The notes: a model not told the origin generated them from the letters alone. A stretch of 64,000 nt of DNA from a bacterium D16-76 (GCA_009917445.1 QZEE01000006.1:62001-126000), one strand, 5' to 3'. Positions 32,379 to 41,491 are shown, numbered from the stretch's first letter. Numbers and translations: made by a program.

Positions 32379-33251
32379 ATGGAAACCATCAAAAAAGCCA
32401 TAAAAAAATTCTGGGCCCCGCTCTTGTCCCTGGTGGTGATTGCCATCGTCTGCGCCCTGGTGCTGTGGGCCGCCCAGAAAAACGGCGGCGCCGTCTTCGC
32501 CTCGGCAAAGCCAGGGGAGATCACCAACTGGGGCCTCAGCTTCCAGCAAGAGGGTGCCCCCCCAATCGGCAACGCCACCACCGACTTCCTGTCCGGCTAC
32601 GACAGCCTCTACTGTGTGGACACCGAAGAAAAAGTGCTCTACATTACCTTTGACGCCGGCTTCGAAAACGGCAACACCGCCCCCATCCTGGACGCTCTGA
32701 AAAACCACAAAGTAAAAGCCACCTTCTTCCTGGTGGGCAATTATTTCGAGACCCAGCCAGACTTGGTCAAGCGCATGGTGCAGGAAGGCCACACCATCGG
32801 CAACCACACCTACAGCCACCCCGACATGTCCGCCATCGCCCAGGAAAGCGCTTTCCAGGAAGAATTAGAGAAAAATGCCGCCCTCTACCAGCAGGTCACC
32901 GGCCAAGAGATGCCCCGCCTGTACCGCCCGCCCCAGGGCAAATTCTGCGAAAGCAACCTGCAAATGGCCCAGGCCCTGGGCTACCACACCGTGTTCTGGA
33001 GCCTCGCCTACGTAGACTGGTACGAAAACGACCAGCCCACCCATGAGGAAGCCTTCCAAAAGCTGCTCCCCCGGGTACATCCCGGCGCGGTGGTGCTGCT
33101 GCACAGCACGTCCCGCACCAATGGGGAGATTTTAGACGAGCTTCTCACCAAATGGGAAGAAATGGGCTACACCTTCGGCGACCTGGAAGCCCACCTCCTG
33201 GGCGCGTCCCCCGATAAAATCCCCGGCCCCGTTGATTTCCTGCAGCCATAA
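32379..33251 (+). CDS. pdaA: Polysaccharide deacetylase PdaA-like (delta-lactam synthesis)
   Basis: A 290-residue NodB-domain (CE4) enzyme with one N-terminal membrane helix or uncleaved signal (residues 12-30). The catalytic motifs are ITFDAGFENG (Asp92 region), HTIGNHTYSHPDM with the metal-binding His pair, RPPQGKF and HSTS near the end. This set matches PdaA, which removes acetyl from MurNAc in spore cortex so that muramic delta-lactam forms. Its presence suggests a spore-forming ancestry. The ATG at 32379 follows GGGAGGAGG. It ends at a strong terminator, so it is a single-gene unit. Confidence 0.9.
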   Translation: METIKKAIKKFWAPLLSLVVIAIVCALVLWAAQKNGGAVFASAKPGEITNWGLSFQQEGAPPIGNATTDFLSGYDSLYCVDTEEKVLYITFDAGFENGNTAPILDALKNHKVKATFFLVGNYFETQPDLVKRMVQEGHTIGNHTYSHPDMSAIAQESAFQEELEKNAALYQQVTGQEMPRLYRPPQGKFCESNLQMAQALGYHTVFWSLAYVDWYENDQPTHEEAFQKLLPRVHPGAVVLLHSTSRTNGEILDELLTKWEEMGYTFGDLEAHLLGASPDKIPGPVDFLQP

Positions 33252-33256
33252 AGCCC

Positions 33257-33293
33257 AACAGGAGGCCCCCACCCGGCGGGCCTCCTGTTTTTT
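33257..33293 (+). terminator. Terminator after pdaA
   Basis: A 12-bp stem AACAGGAGGCCC / GGGCCTCCTGTT with a nine-base loop and a following T-run. Confidence 0.9.
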
Positions 33294-33313
33294 GTGAAAA
33301 ATCCCCGGGGTGA

Positions 33314-33342
33314 TTGACAGTAGGGGAGAGGCCTGTTATACT
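33314..33342 (+). promoter_or_regulatory. Strong promoter of the MATE-PPTase unit
   Basis: Perfect TTGACA (33314-33319), 17-base spacer ending TGT, TATACT (33337-33342), so both consensus boxes and an extended -10 are present. Confidence 0.9.
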
Positions 33343-33380
33343 GGTGCGGTTAGGGAAAAAAGGAAGGAAGGGATAAGGAT

Positions 33381-34766
33381 ATGTTGGACAAACTGCGCCG
33401 CGACCCCTTTTACCGGCAGATTTTCAAATTGATGCTGCCCATGATGCTGCAAAACCTCTTAAACGCCGCGGTAAACTCCGTAGACGTAGTCATGCTCAAC
33501 TTTGTAGGGGAGTCGGCTATTGCGGCAGTATCCCTGGCCGCCCAGTACGCAAACGTCCTCTTCATGGTCTTTTATGGCCTGGGCACCGGGGCCACCATGC
33601 TCTGCGCCCAGTATTTCGGCAAAGGCGACCTGCGGGCCGTAGAGACCGTCCAGGGCATTGCCCTGCGTTTTTCCATGGGCATCGCGTCCCTGTTTGCCCT
33701 GGCCGCCCTGGCTGTGCCGGAGTTCATGATGCAGGTCTTCACCTCCGACCCCCAGCTCATCGCCCTTGGCGCAGATTATCTGCGTATCCTCAGCATCAGC
33801 TACCTTTGCTGGGGCATCATCGAGGTATACCTTTCCGTCCTACGCAGTGTAGGCCGTGTAGCCATCGGCACCGTGCTTAATACCATTGCCGTATTGCTCA
33901 ACGTGCTTCTTAACGCCGTCTTTATTTTCGGGCTTTTCGGCGCCCCCAAGCTGGGCATCGTAGGCGTGGCCATCGCCACCTCCATTTCCCGGGTAATCGA
34001 GCTGGCGCTGTGCTTCCTGGTCTCCCACCGCAGCACCAGCATAAAGCTGAAATTCTCCATGCTGTTCGTCCGCAACAAGCTCCTTTTCGCCGATTTCGTC
34101 CGCCTCTCCCTGCCCGCCCTGGCCAACGATGTCGTATGGGGCGTAGGCTTCTCCATGTATTCCGTAATCTTAGGCCACCTCAGCGCCGAAGCCGTCGCGG
34201 CCAATTCCTTTGCCATTGTGGTGCGCAACCTGGGCTCGGTGCTGTGTTTTGGCCAGGCCAACGCCGGGGGCATCCTCCTGGGCCAGCTTATTGGTGAAAA
34301 CAAGCTCCACGAAGCCAAAACAGCCGCCAAGCGCGTGGTCAAGCTTACAGTCGTCGGCGGCATCCTGGGCGGCCTGGTGATTTTAGCCATACGCCCCCTG
34401 GTCCTGCAATACGCCGACCTTTCCGCCACCGCCATGGGCTACTTAAGCGCTATGCTGCTTATCAATTCCTACTACATCTTCGGCGGCGCCATCAATACCA
34501 CCCTCATTGCCGGCGTCTTCCGGGCCGGCGGCGACAGCCGCTTCGGCCTCATCTGCGACATCGTCGATATGTGGGTCTACGCCGTGCCCCTGGGCTTCCT
34601 GGCGGCCTTTGTGTTCAAGCTGCCGGTGGTCTGGGTCTACTTCCTCCTCTGCACCGACGAATTTGTCAAATGGCCCTGGGTCTTCAAGCACTACCGCAGC
34701 GGCAAATGGCTGAAAAACATTACCCGCGAAGGCCTCTTCGAAGAGCCCGCCCCCAAAGCCCCATGA
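33381..34766 (+). CDS. MATE family efflux transporter
   Basis: A 461-residue membrane protein with twelve predicted helices in two MatE halves. The start LRRDPFYRQIFKLMLPMMLQNLLNAAVNSVDVVML is typical of the NorM/DinF-like clostridial subgroup, where QN near the first helix and the VD pair are conserved. Such proteins export drugs or metabolites using sodium or proton gradients. It is followed by a phosphopantetheinyl transferase whose ATG overlaps its stop by four bases, so they are co-translated. Substrate not predictable. A AAGGAAGGG site precedes the ATG. Confidence 0.92.
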   Translation: MLDKLRRDPFYRQIFKLMLPMMLQNLLNAAVNSVDVVMLNFVGESAIAAVSLAAQYANVLFMVFYGLGTGATMLCAQYFGKGDLRAVETVQGIALRFSMGIASLFALAALAVPEFMMQVFTSDPQLIALGADYLRILSISYLCWGIIEVYLSVLRSVGRVAIGTVLNTIAVLLNVLLNAVFIFGLFGAPKLGIVGVAIATSISRVIELALCFLVSHRSTSIKLKFSMLFVRNKLLFADFVRLSLPALANDVVWGVGFSMYSVILGHLSAEAVAANSFAIVVRNLGSVLCFGQANAGGILLGQLIGENKLHEAKTAAKRVVKLTVVGGILGGLVILAIRPLVLQYADLSATAMGYLSAMLLINSYYIFGGAINTTLIAGVFRAGGDSRFGLICDIVDMWVYAVPLGFLAAFVFKLPVVWVYFLLCTDEFVKWPWVFKHYRSGKWLKNITREGLFEEPAPKAP

Positions 34767-35338
34767 TCTACCTAACCCAGCTGCCCCAGCCCCAGCCCGG
34801 CCAAAACCAAAAACAGCTCCTGCACAAAAGCGCCTGGGCCCTGCTGTCCCACGCCCTGGGGGATTCCTCCCCCCGCCCGTCCTGGGCCGGTTCCCTGCGT
34901 TTTGGCCCCCACGGCAAGCCCTACCTGGAGGGCGGCCCCTCTTTCAGCATCGCCCACACTAAGGGCCTGGCCCTGTGCGCCCTGGAGGACTGGAACACCG
35001 GCATAGACGCAGAGCGCCCCCGCGCCTTTTCCCCCCAGCTGCAAAGCCGCGTCTTCACCCCCAGCGAGCAAAGCCTTGCCGCTGCCGCCCCATCCCCAGA
35101 CGCCCTCTTTACCACCCTCTGGACCCTAAAGGAAAGCTATATGAAATACACCGGCCTGGGCCTGGCCCAAGGTGCCGCCACCCTTTCCTTCCAATTTGAA
35201 AACGGCCAGCCCATCCTGCAAGGCAGCCCCCTGTCTTTCCGCACGGCCATATGGCAGGGCTTCCACATCTCCCAGTGCGGCCCCGCCCCCTTTGCCCTTA
35301 CCTTAGTCCCTATAAGCTTTGACCAGCTGCGTCTATAA
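34763..35338 (+). CDS. 4'-phosphopantetheinyl transferase (Sfp/AcpT type)
   Basis: Transfers the phosphopantetheine arm of CoA onto carrier proteins. The 191-residue protein has the two signature motifs of the superfamily: GIDAERPRAF (the (V/I)G(I/V)D motif with Mg-binding Asp) and FTTLWTLKESYMKYTGLG (the WxxKES/A…K motif). The frame extends upstream inside the MATE gene, but the ATG at 34763 overlaps the MATE stop (ATGA) and gives a normal N-terminus. Sfp-type rather than AcpS-type by length. No polyketide or peptide synthetase is present in the window, so its carrier protein is not known. Confidence 0.88.
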   Translation: MIYLTQLPQPQPGQNQKQLLHKSAWALLSHALGDSSPRPSWAGSLRFGPHGKPYLEGGPSFSIAHTKGLALCALEDWNTGIDAERPRAFSPQLQSRVFTPSEQSLAAAAPSPDALFTTLWTLKESYMKYTGLGLAQGAATLSFQFENGQPILQGSPLSFRTAIWQGFHISQCGPAPFALTLVPISFDQLRL

Positions 35339-35423
35339 GCCCTTAAAAAAGAAAATGCTGCATACAAGCCGCATGCCTCTCATATCTATTGTTACAGGAC
35401 TAAACAGAGAGGAACGGTGTAAA

Positions 35424-36107
35424 ATGGTCGTATCGCTGAAAGCAAACAAAAAGCGGGTCATAGCCTTCCTGGTGCTGGCCGCGGTCGTGGTGGGGGCCTG
35501 CATCTTCCTGCGTATGGACGCCCAGCAGGAGCCCCCGCAGCCCAAAGAGGTCGTAGGGGAGACCAACGAAGAGCGGGTAGCCTTCCTGGAATCCTTTGGC
35601 TGGCAGGTAGAAGCCCAGGCCGCCGAAACCCGGGAGGTCATGATACCAGCCCAGTTCAACGACGTGTACACAGCCTATAACGCCATGCAGCAGGCCCAGG
35701 GGTTTGACCTTCTGCCCTATGCCGGCCAGGTCTGTACCCAGTACAAGTACAAAATCACCAACTATCCCGACCAGACCGAGGTCTACGCCACCCTGCTGGT
35801 ATACGGGCGCATCGTCATCGGCGGCGACATAGCCTGTGCCGAAGTAAACGGCTTCATGCACGGATTCGCCTCCGACAGCGCCCATTATGGCGAAACCGCT
35901 GTAAACAACGCGGGCTCCCGCACCAGCCAGGCCGAAACCCCGGTAAGCAGCGCCCCCATGGAGGGCTCTCCCGCTGAAAGCACAGCCACCGAGAGCATCC
36001 CCGCCGAGGACGCCGGCATCGATTCCGCCGCCGAGCCCGCAGAGGAAGGCTCCACAGAATCCACCGGCGGCGGGCTCTGGCCCGAAGAAGCTTTTCCAAC
36101 CGACTAA
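35424..36107 (+). CDS. DUF4830 domain protein, membrane-anchored
   Basis: A 227-residue protein with a single N-terminal membrane helix (residues about 12-30, VIAFLVLAAVVVGACIFL) and an extracellular domain that matches DUF4830: RVAFLESFGWQVE, EVMIPAQFNDVYTAYNAMQ, GFDLLPYAG and the ending VIGGDIACAEVNGFMHGF. The last 60 residues are a Ser/Glu/Ala/Pro-rich low-complexity tail. This family is found in spore-forming clostridia; its role is unknown. The ATG at 35424 is preceded by AGAGAGGAACG. It is followed by a pseudouridine synthase gene 75 bases on. Confidence 0.8.
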   Translation: MVVSLKANKKRVIAFLVLAAVVVGACIFLRMDAQQEPPQPKEVVGETNEERVAFLESFGWQVEAQAAETREVMIPAQFNDVYTAYNAMQQAQGFDLLPYAGQVCTQYKYKITNYPDQTEVYATLLVYGRIVIGGDIACAEVNGFMHGFASDSAHYGETAVNNAGSRTSQAETPVSSAPMEGSPAESTATESIPAEDAGIDSAAEPAEEGSTESTGGGLWPEEAFPTD

Positions 36108-36182
36108 CCCAGGCAGGCACGGCAGGGTTGGGGCACAGGCCCCAGCCTTTGCCGCGTTTTGCGCCGAAATAAGGAGGCCCCC

Positions 36183-36917
36183 ATGCTGGAACGCCTAGAC
36201 AAATTCCTAACCTCCCAAAATATCTGCACCCGCAAAGAAGCCGCCAGGCTGGTGCGCTCCGGCCTGGTCCTCCTAAATGGCCAGCAGGCCCACAGCCCCG
36301 CCCAAAAGCTGGACCCCCAAACCGACCAGGTAACCGTAGAAGGCCAGCCCATCGAGTACCGGCGCTATACCTATATTATGATGAACAAGCCCGCCGGGGT
36401 GCTTTCCGCCACAGAAGACCGCCGCACCCCCACCGTGCTGGGCCTTCTGCCCCCCAGCCTGTGCCGCCGGGGGCTTTTCCCCGCCGGCCGGCTGGACAAG
36501 GACACCACAGGCCTCCTGCTCCTTACCGACGATGGCCCCTGGGCCCACAAGATGCTGGCCCCCAAAAGCCACGTGTACAAGCTGTACCGCGCCCAGCTGC
36601 AAGCCCCCATCACCCCAGAAGACATCACGGCCTTTGAAAAAGGCGTCGCCCAGGGCGGCGTGACCTTTGCCCCCGCCAAGCTCTACACCCTGCCCGGCGA
36701 AGACCCCCTCGCCGCCTATGTAGAGATACGGGAAGGCAAGTTCCACCAGGTCAAGCGCATGTTCCAGGCCATAGGCAACCAGGTGCTGGGCCTCACGCGC
36801 CTGCGCATCGGCGCCCTCTGCCTAGACGCCACCCTGCCCCTGGGCGCCTGCCGCCTGCTAACCGAGGAAGAAGCCCTTAAGGTCTTCCAAAGCCCAGAAG
36901 GCCCCAAAGGGCCATAG
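36183..36917 (+). CDS. Pseudouridine synthase, RsuA/RluB family
   Basis: Isomerises a specific uridine in rRNA to pseudouridine. The 244-residue protein has an N-terminal S4 RNA-binding domain (MLERLDKFLTSQNICTRKEAARLV…GLVLLNGQ) and the catalytic domain with GRLDKDTTGLLLLT, whose Asp is the nucleophile, plus the KLYRAQL and EGKFHQVKRMF motifs. Length and sequence fit RsuA (16S U516) slightly better than RluB. The ATG at 36183 has an AAGGAGG site. Confidence 0.9.
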   Translation: MLERLDKFLTSQNICTRKEAARLVRSGLVLLNGQQAHSPAQKLDPQTDQVTVEGQPIEYRRYTYIMMNKPAGVLSATEDRRTPTVLGLLPPSLCRRGLFPAGRLDKDTTGLLLLTDDGPWAHKMLAPKSHVYKLYRAQLQAPITPEDITAFEKGVAQGGVTFAPAKLYTLPGEDPLAAYVEIREGKFHQVKRMFQAIGNQVLGLTRLRIGALCLDATLPLGACRLLTEEEALKVFQSPEGPKGP

Positions 36918-37033
36918 CCCCTCCAGCCCTCTTTCCCCGCGCCCCAGCCAGCCCCATTCCCGCCATGAGAAAGGAAAAAGAAGCCAAATCCAATACTTTA
37001 TCTGAAATAGCCAAAGTTTTTTTCAAAAAAAGG

Positions 37034-37062
37034 TTGAATTTTCCCAAAAGATTCTGTAAAAT
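37034..37062 (+). promoter_or_regulatory. Promoter of the PucR-type regulator
   Basis: TTGAAT (37034-37039), 17-base spacer, TAAAAT (37057-37062) in an AT-rich gap, 80 bases before the start codon. Confidence 0.78.
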
Positions 37063-37141
37063 GATACTAGGTAAATTTCTGTACTTGCAAAAAGGAATCT
37101 TTGGCGGGCAAAGGCCTGCCGTTTGTGAAAGGGGAAGAGAC

Positions 37142-38227
37142 ATGTCAAACAGATTGTTCCAGGGTATCATCCATCAGATGAGGGATACCATTGACCGCAC
37201 CATCGGCGTCATCGATGAATCTTCCGTTATTATTGCATGCAGCGACTTGGGGAAAATCGGCGAGGTAAACAGCGAAGTCACCACAGACGCCCTTTCTTCC
37301 TCCGATGTTTTCCAGACAGAAGAGTATACGTTTAAATCCTTTGGCAGCCGCCCCCACCCCGAGTACGCCGTTTTTGTGGAAGGGGCAGACCCCGAGGCCC
37401 GGAAATACGTGAAGCTGCTGGCCGTGTCCCTCAACAGCATCAAGCAGTATTACGACGAGAAATACGACCGGGGCAACTTTATCAAAAATGTGATCTTAGA
37501 CAACATCCTCCCCGGCGATATCTACCTGAAAAGCCACGAGCTGCACTTTGACTCCGACGTAAGCCGGGTGTGCATGCTCATCAAGATCACCGATAAAAAC
37601 GACATTTCCGCCTACGAGGTCCTGCAAAACCTGTTCCCAGACAAAAACAAAGACTTTATTATCAATATCAACGAGTCAGACATCGCCCTGGTAAAAGAGA
37701 TTAAGCCCAACATCGACGCCCACGACATTGACAAGCTGGCCGGCTCCATTGTAGACACCCTGTCCAGCGAGTTCTACACCCACTGCATGGTGGGCATCGG
37801 CACCGTGGTAGACAGCATCAAGGACCTGGCCCGTTCCTTCAAAGAAGCCCAGGTGGCCCTGGAAGTAGGCAAGGTCTTTGATACCGAGACCACCATCGTC
37901 AGCTACAACAACCTGGGCATTGCCCGGCTCATCTACCAGCTGCCCACCACCCTGTGCGATATGTTCCTAAAAGAAGTCTTCAAGCGCGGCTCCATCGATT
38001 CCCTGGACCACGAGACCCTCTTCACCATCCAGCGCTTCTTCGAAAACAACCTGAACGTATCCGAGACCTCCCGCAAGCTGTTCGTGCACCGCAACACCCT
38101 GGTGTACCGCCTGGAAAAAATCAAGAAGATCACCGGCCTGGACCTGCGGGAATTTGAAGACGCCATCGTCTTCAAGGTAGCGCTGATGGTAAAGAAATAT
38201 TTGTCAAATAACCCGGTAAAGTTCTGA
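37142..38227 (+). CDS. PucR/CdaR-type helix-turn-helix regulator
   Basis: A 361-residue transcription factor. Residues about 1-110 may form a ligand-sensing domain, 130-270 resemble the GGDEF-like middle domain of the PucR family (VSRVCMLIKITDK … MVGIGTVVDSIKDLARSFKEAQVAL), and the C-terminus is the HTH_30 domain (TIQRFFENNLNVSETSRKLF, HRNTLVYRLEKIKKITGLDL). The ATG at 37142 follows GGGAAGAGA. A gene of this type commonly precedes ftsEX in clostridia, so control of ftsEX is possible but ftsE has its own promoter. Effector unknown. Confidence 0.88.
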   Translation: MSNRLFQGIIHQMRDTIDRTIGVIDESSVIIACSDLGKIGEVNSEVTTDALSSSDVFQTEEYTFKSFGSRPHPEYAVFVEGADPEARKYVKLLAVSLNSIKQYYDEKYDRGNFIKNVILDNILPGDIYLKSHELHFDSDVSRVCMLIKITDKNDISAYEVLQNLFPDKNKDFIININESDIALVKEIKPNIDAHDIDKLAGSIVDTLSSEFYTHCMVGIGTVVDSIKDLARSFKEAQVALEVGKVFDTETTIVSYNNLGIARLIYQLPTTLCDMFLKEVFKRGSIDSLDHETLFTIQRFFENNLNVSETSRKLFVHRNTLVYRLEKIKKITGLDLREFEDAIVFKVALMVKKYLSNNPVKF

Positions 38228-38307
38228 AAGCAGTGGAAGGGCGGCCAGAAATTGTAAAATTTGCGTAATATATGTTACAAACTTATTACAAATAATTCTT
38301 TAGTGGA

Positions 38308-38336
38308 ATTAAAACGCGAGCGCCCATTGGTATAAT
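38308..38336 (+). promoter_or_regulatory. Extended -10 promoter of ftsEX
   Basis: Perfect TATAAT at 38331-38336 preceded by TGG (extended -10) with a poor -35 (ATTAAA, 38308-38313, 17-base spacing). The AT-rich stretch upstream (38255-38310) could act as an UP element or regulator site. Confidence 0.75.
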
Positions 38337-38418
38337 ACGTCTATGCCGGTGGGTGCTGTTGCGTATACCGCGGGAAAGCCCATCCGCACCCGCGGGGAAA
38401 GGGAGACGGTCGTAAGGT

Positions 38419-39396
38419 ATGATAGAATTTCAAAACGTATCGAAAGTGTATAACAATGGCACAGAGGCCCTGCACAACATCAACTTAAAGGTAGAGAAGG
38501 GGGAGTTCGTCTTTATCGTGGGCTCTTCCGGCGCCGGCAAAAGCACCTTTTTAAAGCTGGTCATGTGCGAAGAGCGCCCCAATTCCGGGCAGATCATCGT
38601 CGACGGCATAGACGTCTCCCGCATCCGGAAACGGAAGATCCCTTACATACGCCGCAAAATGGGCATCGTCTTCCAGGACTTCCGCCTCATCGACCACATG
38701 ACCGTATACGACAACGTGGCCTTTGCCATGCGCGTGGTAGGGGCGTCCCCCCGCACCATCCGCAAGCGGGTGCCCTACATCCTCAGCCTGGTGGGCTTAC
38801 AGCATAAGGCCAAGCATTACCCCACCGAGCTTTCCGGCGGCGAGCGCCAGCGCGTGGGCCTGGCCCGTGCCCTGGTGAACAACCCGTCCATGATCGTGGC
38901 GGACGAGCCCACCGGCAACATCGACCCCGCCTTGTCCTTTGAGATTGTGGACCTGTTAAGCGAGATCAACCGCCGGGGCACCACTGTGCTTATGGTGACC
39001 CACGAGCACTCCCTGGTCAAGCATTTCCATAAGCGCATTATCCAGATCCACAGCGGCGAGATCGTAGCGGACACCGCCGCTATGCAGGCCCCGCCCCCCC
39101 GGCAGGACCTGCCCGCCGAAGCCGCGGCAGACAGCGACTACGCCGAGTACGACAACACCGAGCCCTACCAGCCCGAAGAACAGGCCGCGGCGGAAGCCCT
39201 GGGGGAAGACCCCCCGGCTTACACGGGCCACGATTACACCGGGCGCTACGAGCCCCCCGAGCGCACCGTGGGGGAGGCCCTGGCCGTCGAACCGGAGGCC
39301 TACGAGGACAACGATTACGACATGTACGACGACTATGAAGACATCACCGGGGACTACCAGCCGGAAGGCCAATACGACGGGGAGGAGGACTACTGA
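38419..39396 (+). CDS. ftsE: Cell division ATP-binding protein FtsE with acidic tail
   Basis: ATPase of the FtsEX complex, which activates cell-wall hydrolases during division rather than transporting a solute. Residues 1-218 are a complete ABC domain: Walker A GSSGAGKST, Q-loop, signature LSGGERQRVG, Walker B MIVADEPTG and a switch His in VTHEHSL. Normal FtsE ends there (about 220-230 residues); this one goes on to 325 with an Asp/Glu/Tyr/Pro-rich tail containing repeated YEPPE/YQPEE-like units. The tail is in frame, without stops, up to the TGATG overlap with ftsX, so it is real. Weak ribosome site (GTAAGGT). Confidence 0.95.
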   Translation: MIEFQNVSKVYNNGTEALHNINLKVEKGEFVFIVGSSGAGKSTFLKLVMCEERPNSGQIIVDGIDVSRIRKRKIPYIRRKMGIVFQDFRLIDHMTVYDNVAFAMRVVGASPRTIRKRVPYILSLVGLQHKAKHYPTELSGGERQRVGLARALVNNPSMIVADEPTGNIDPALSFEIVDLLSEINRRGTTVLMVTHEHSLVKHFHKRIIQIHSGEIVADTAAMQAPPPRQDLPAEAAADSDYAEYDNTEPYQPEEQAAAEALGEDPPAYTGHDYTGRYEPPERTVGEALAVEPEAYEDNDYDMYDDYEDITGDYQPEGQYDGEEDY

Positions 39397-40304
39397 TGCA
39401 CAGCTTTGGATATCTGCTCTCAGAAGGCTTAAAAAGCCTGTGGAAAAACAGGACCATGAGCATTGCCTCCATTGGCGTGCTGATTTCCTGCCTGCTGATG
39501 ACCGGCATAGCCGGCCTGCTTTCCCTAAACCTTTCCGAAACCATGGAGTCCTTTGAGGGCAACAACGTAACCACCGTGTTCCTGGACGAAAGCCTCCCAT
39601 CCCTAACCGCCGTCAAGGTAGGCGAAGAGCTCAAAAGGCTTGACAATATCGCCGAGTGCACCTTTGTGCCCAAAGACGACGGCCTGGCCAATATCATGGC
39701 CAGTATGGAAGGGGACAGCGACGCCCTGTTCTACGGCCTGCAAGGCCTGGAAAACCCCCTGCCGGACTCCTACACCATCTCCATGGTAGACCTAAGCCAG
39801 TACGACGCCACCATCGCCGCCATTGAAGCGGTCGAGGGCGTAGACCACGTCCAAAGCATCCGGGACGTAGCCGCCAAGCTGAGCAACCTGGACAGGCTTG
39901 TGCGCTATTGCAGCATCGGCATCGTGGTGGTGCTGGGCGTGGTGTCCCTGTTCATCATCTCCAATACCGTAAAAGTCACCATGTTCTCCCGCCGTATGGA
40001 GATCAACATCATGAAGTCCGTTGGCGCCACCAACGGCTTTGTGCGCATCCCGTTCATCATCGAAGGCATGGTCATCGGCATGCTTTCCGGCAGCGTTTCC
40101 GCCACCGTACTTTACTTTGCCTATGACAAGGCCGTGGCCGTAGTGTACGGCATAGCACCATTCCTGTCCATCGTAGACATCCATCCGTATGTCTGGATGC
40201 TGTATACCGCCTATATCGTGGTGGGCATGCTGTTTGGTATGATGGGCGGCTTAATCTCCATCAGCAAGTACTTAAAAAAGGAAGGAGAAAACGCGATTGT
40301 ATAA
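39396..40304 (+). CDS. ftsX: Cell division protein FtsX
   Basis: Membrane partner of FtsE, 302 residues. It has the family layout: cytoplasmic N-terminus with LKSLWKNRTMSIASIG, one helix, an extracellular loop of about 120 residues (ECTFVPKDDGLANIM …) that contacts the hydrolase, then three more helices in the C-terminal FtsX domain (SIGIVVVLGVVSLFIISNTVKVTMF, RRMEINIMKSVGAT). The ATG overlaps the ftsE stop (TGATG), so translation is coupled. The next gene starts eight bases before its stop. Confidence 0.95.
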   Translation: MHSFGYLLSEGLKSLWKNRTMSIASIGVLISCLLMTGIAGLLSLNLSETMESFEGNNVTTVFLDESLPSLTAVKVGEELKRLDNIAECTFVPKDDGLANIMASMEGDSDALFYGLQGLENPLPDSYTISMVDLSQYDATIAAIEAVEGVDHVQSIRDVAAKLSNLDRLVRYCSIGIVVVLGVVSLFIISNTVKVTMFSRRMEINIMKSVGATNGFVRIPFIIEGMVIGMLSGSVSATVLYFAYDKAVAVVYGIAPFLSIVDIHPYVWMLYTAYIVVGMLFGMMGGLISISKYLKKEGENAIV

Positions 40305-41457
40305 AAAACCCTTGGGCCAAAAGGCCCCGCCGGCCTGCCGGGCTTTGGCGGCGCTGCTTGCCGCCGTGCTGCTGTGCTGTGGGCCCGTGGCCCTGGCCGC
40401 AGATACCCTGGAGGAGCTCCACGCCAAGCAGGACCGCCTGGAGACCCAGAAAGAGATCAACGACCAGCGCCTGGAAGAGCTGGAAAAAACCGCGGAGGAA
40501 AAAGCCATCTACCGCGATGAGCTCAACCAGCGCATCGAAGCCGTGCAGGAGGAGATCGTCTCCCTGCGTGCCGAGATCGACGGCCTCAACCAAGAGATTT
40601 CCCGCCTGGAAGACCAGATCGCCGGCAAGCAGGGCCAGATGGACAAAAACCGCGACCTGCTGAAAGCCCGCATCCGCGCCCTGTACGTTACCGGCGAGCC
40701 CTCCACCCTGCAAGTGATCTTAAACAGCCGCAGCCTGGTAGACGTGGCCCAAAAAACCCAGCTGCTCAAAGCCGTCAGCAAGCGGGATAAGCAGCTCATT
40801 GACCGGCTCAGCACCCAAATGCGGGCCATCGAAGGGGACCTCAACAAAGTCAACGCCGACAAACAGCTTCTCAGCCAGCGCCAAACGGCCTTAGAGTCCA
40901 AAAACGCCGAGCTGTTGGAGCTGTACCAGGAGGCCCAGGATCTAGCGGCCAACGCGGAAGATAAGCAGTATGGCGTGCAGTCCATTGCCGACATGCTGGA
41001 AACCCAGATGCAGGAGAACGAGGAAGCCATTGCCCAGCTGGAAGTCGAAATCTATGGCAGGCGCGTCAGCGGGGGGGAGTATACCGGCACCGGCAGCTTC
41101 ATTTGGCCCATGCCCGGCTACACCTACCTCACCTGTAACTTTGGCGACGGCGGCCACCGGGGCATCGACATTGCCGGGGGCGATATCTACGGCAAGCCCA
41201 TAGCGGCGGCCGACAGCGGCACCGTGCTCTACGCCGGGTGGAACGACAGCTACGGCTACTGCGTCTTCATCGACCACGGAAACGGCTACGAGACCCGCTA
41301 CGCCCACATGAGCGAGCTGGCCGTAGAGACCGGCGACCTGTTAGAACAAAGCCAGGTCGTAGGCTACGTAGGCAGCACCGGCAATTCCACCGGCCCCCAC
41401 CTGCATTTTGAAACCATCTATTATGGCGAGCTCCAAGACCCCATGGGCTTCTTCTAG
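40297..41457 (+). CDS. FtsEX-linked M23 murein hydrolase with coiled coil
   Basis: A secreted 386-residue peptidase of the EnvC/NlpD-like family. It has a signal peptide (about 1-33, ending near VALAADT), a long coiled coil at 34-250, and a LytM/M23 domain at 265-386. Zinc ligands are intact: His287 and Asp291 in GHRGIDI and His368-x-His370 in GPHLHFE, so it should cut cross-links itself, unlike E. coli EnvC. The TTG at 40297 has AAGGAG at proper distance and overlaps ftsX by eight bases. Position and architecture make it the target of FtsEX, equivalent in role to CwlO of Bacillus. Confidence 0.92.
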   Translation: MYKKPLGQKAPPACRALAALLAAVLLCCGPVALAADTLEELHAKQDRLETQKEINDQRLEELEKTAEEKAIYRDELNQRIEAVQEEIVSLRAEIDGLNQEISRLEDQIAGKQGQMDKNRDLLKARIRALYVTGEPSTLQVILNSRSLVDVAQKTQLLKAVSKRDKQLIDRLSTQMRAIEGDLNKVNADKQLLSQRQTALESKNAELLELYQEAQDLAANAEDKQYGVQSIADMLETQMQENEEAIAQLEVEIYGRRVSGGEYTGTGSFIWPMPGYTYLTCNFGDGGHRGIDIAGGDIYGKPIAAADSGTVLYAGWNDSYGYCVFIDHGNGYETRYAHMSELAVETGDLLEQSQVVGYVGSTGNSTGPHLHFETIYYGELQDPMGFF

Positions 41458-41491
41458 CCCGCTCAGCCCCAGCGCATAGCGTGCTTATTTG

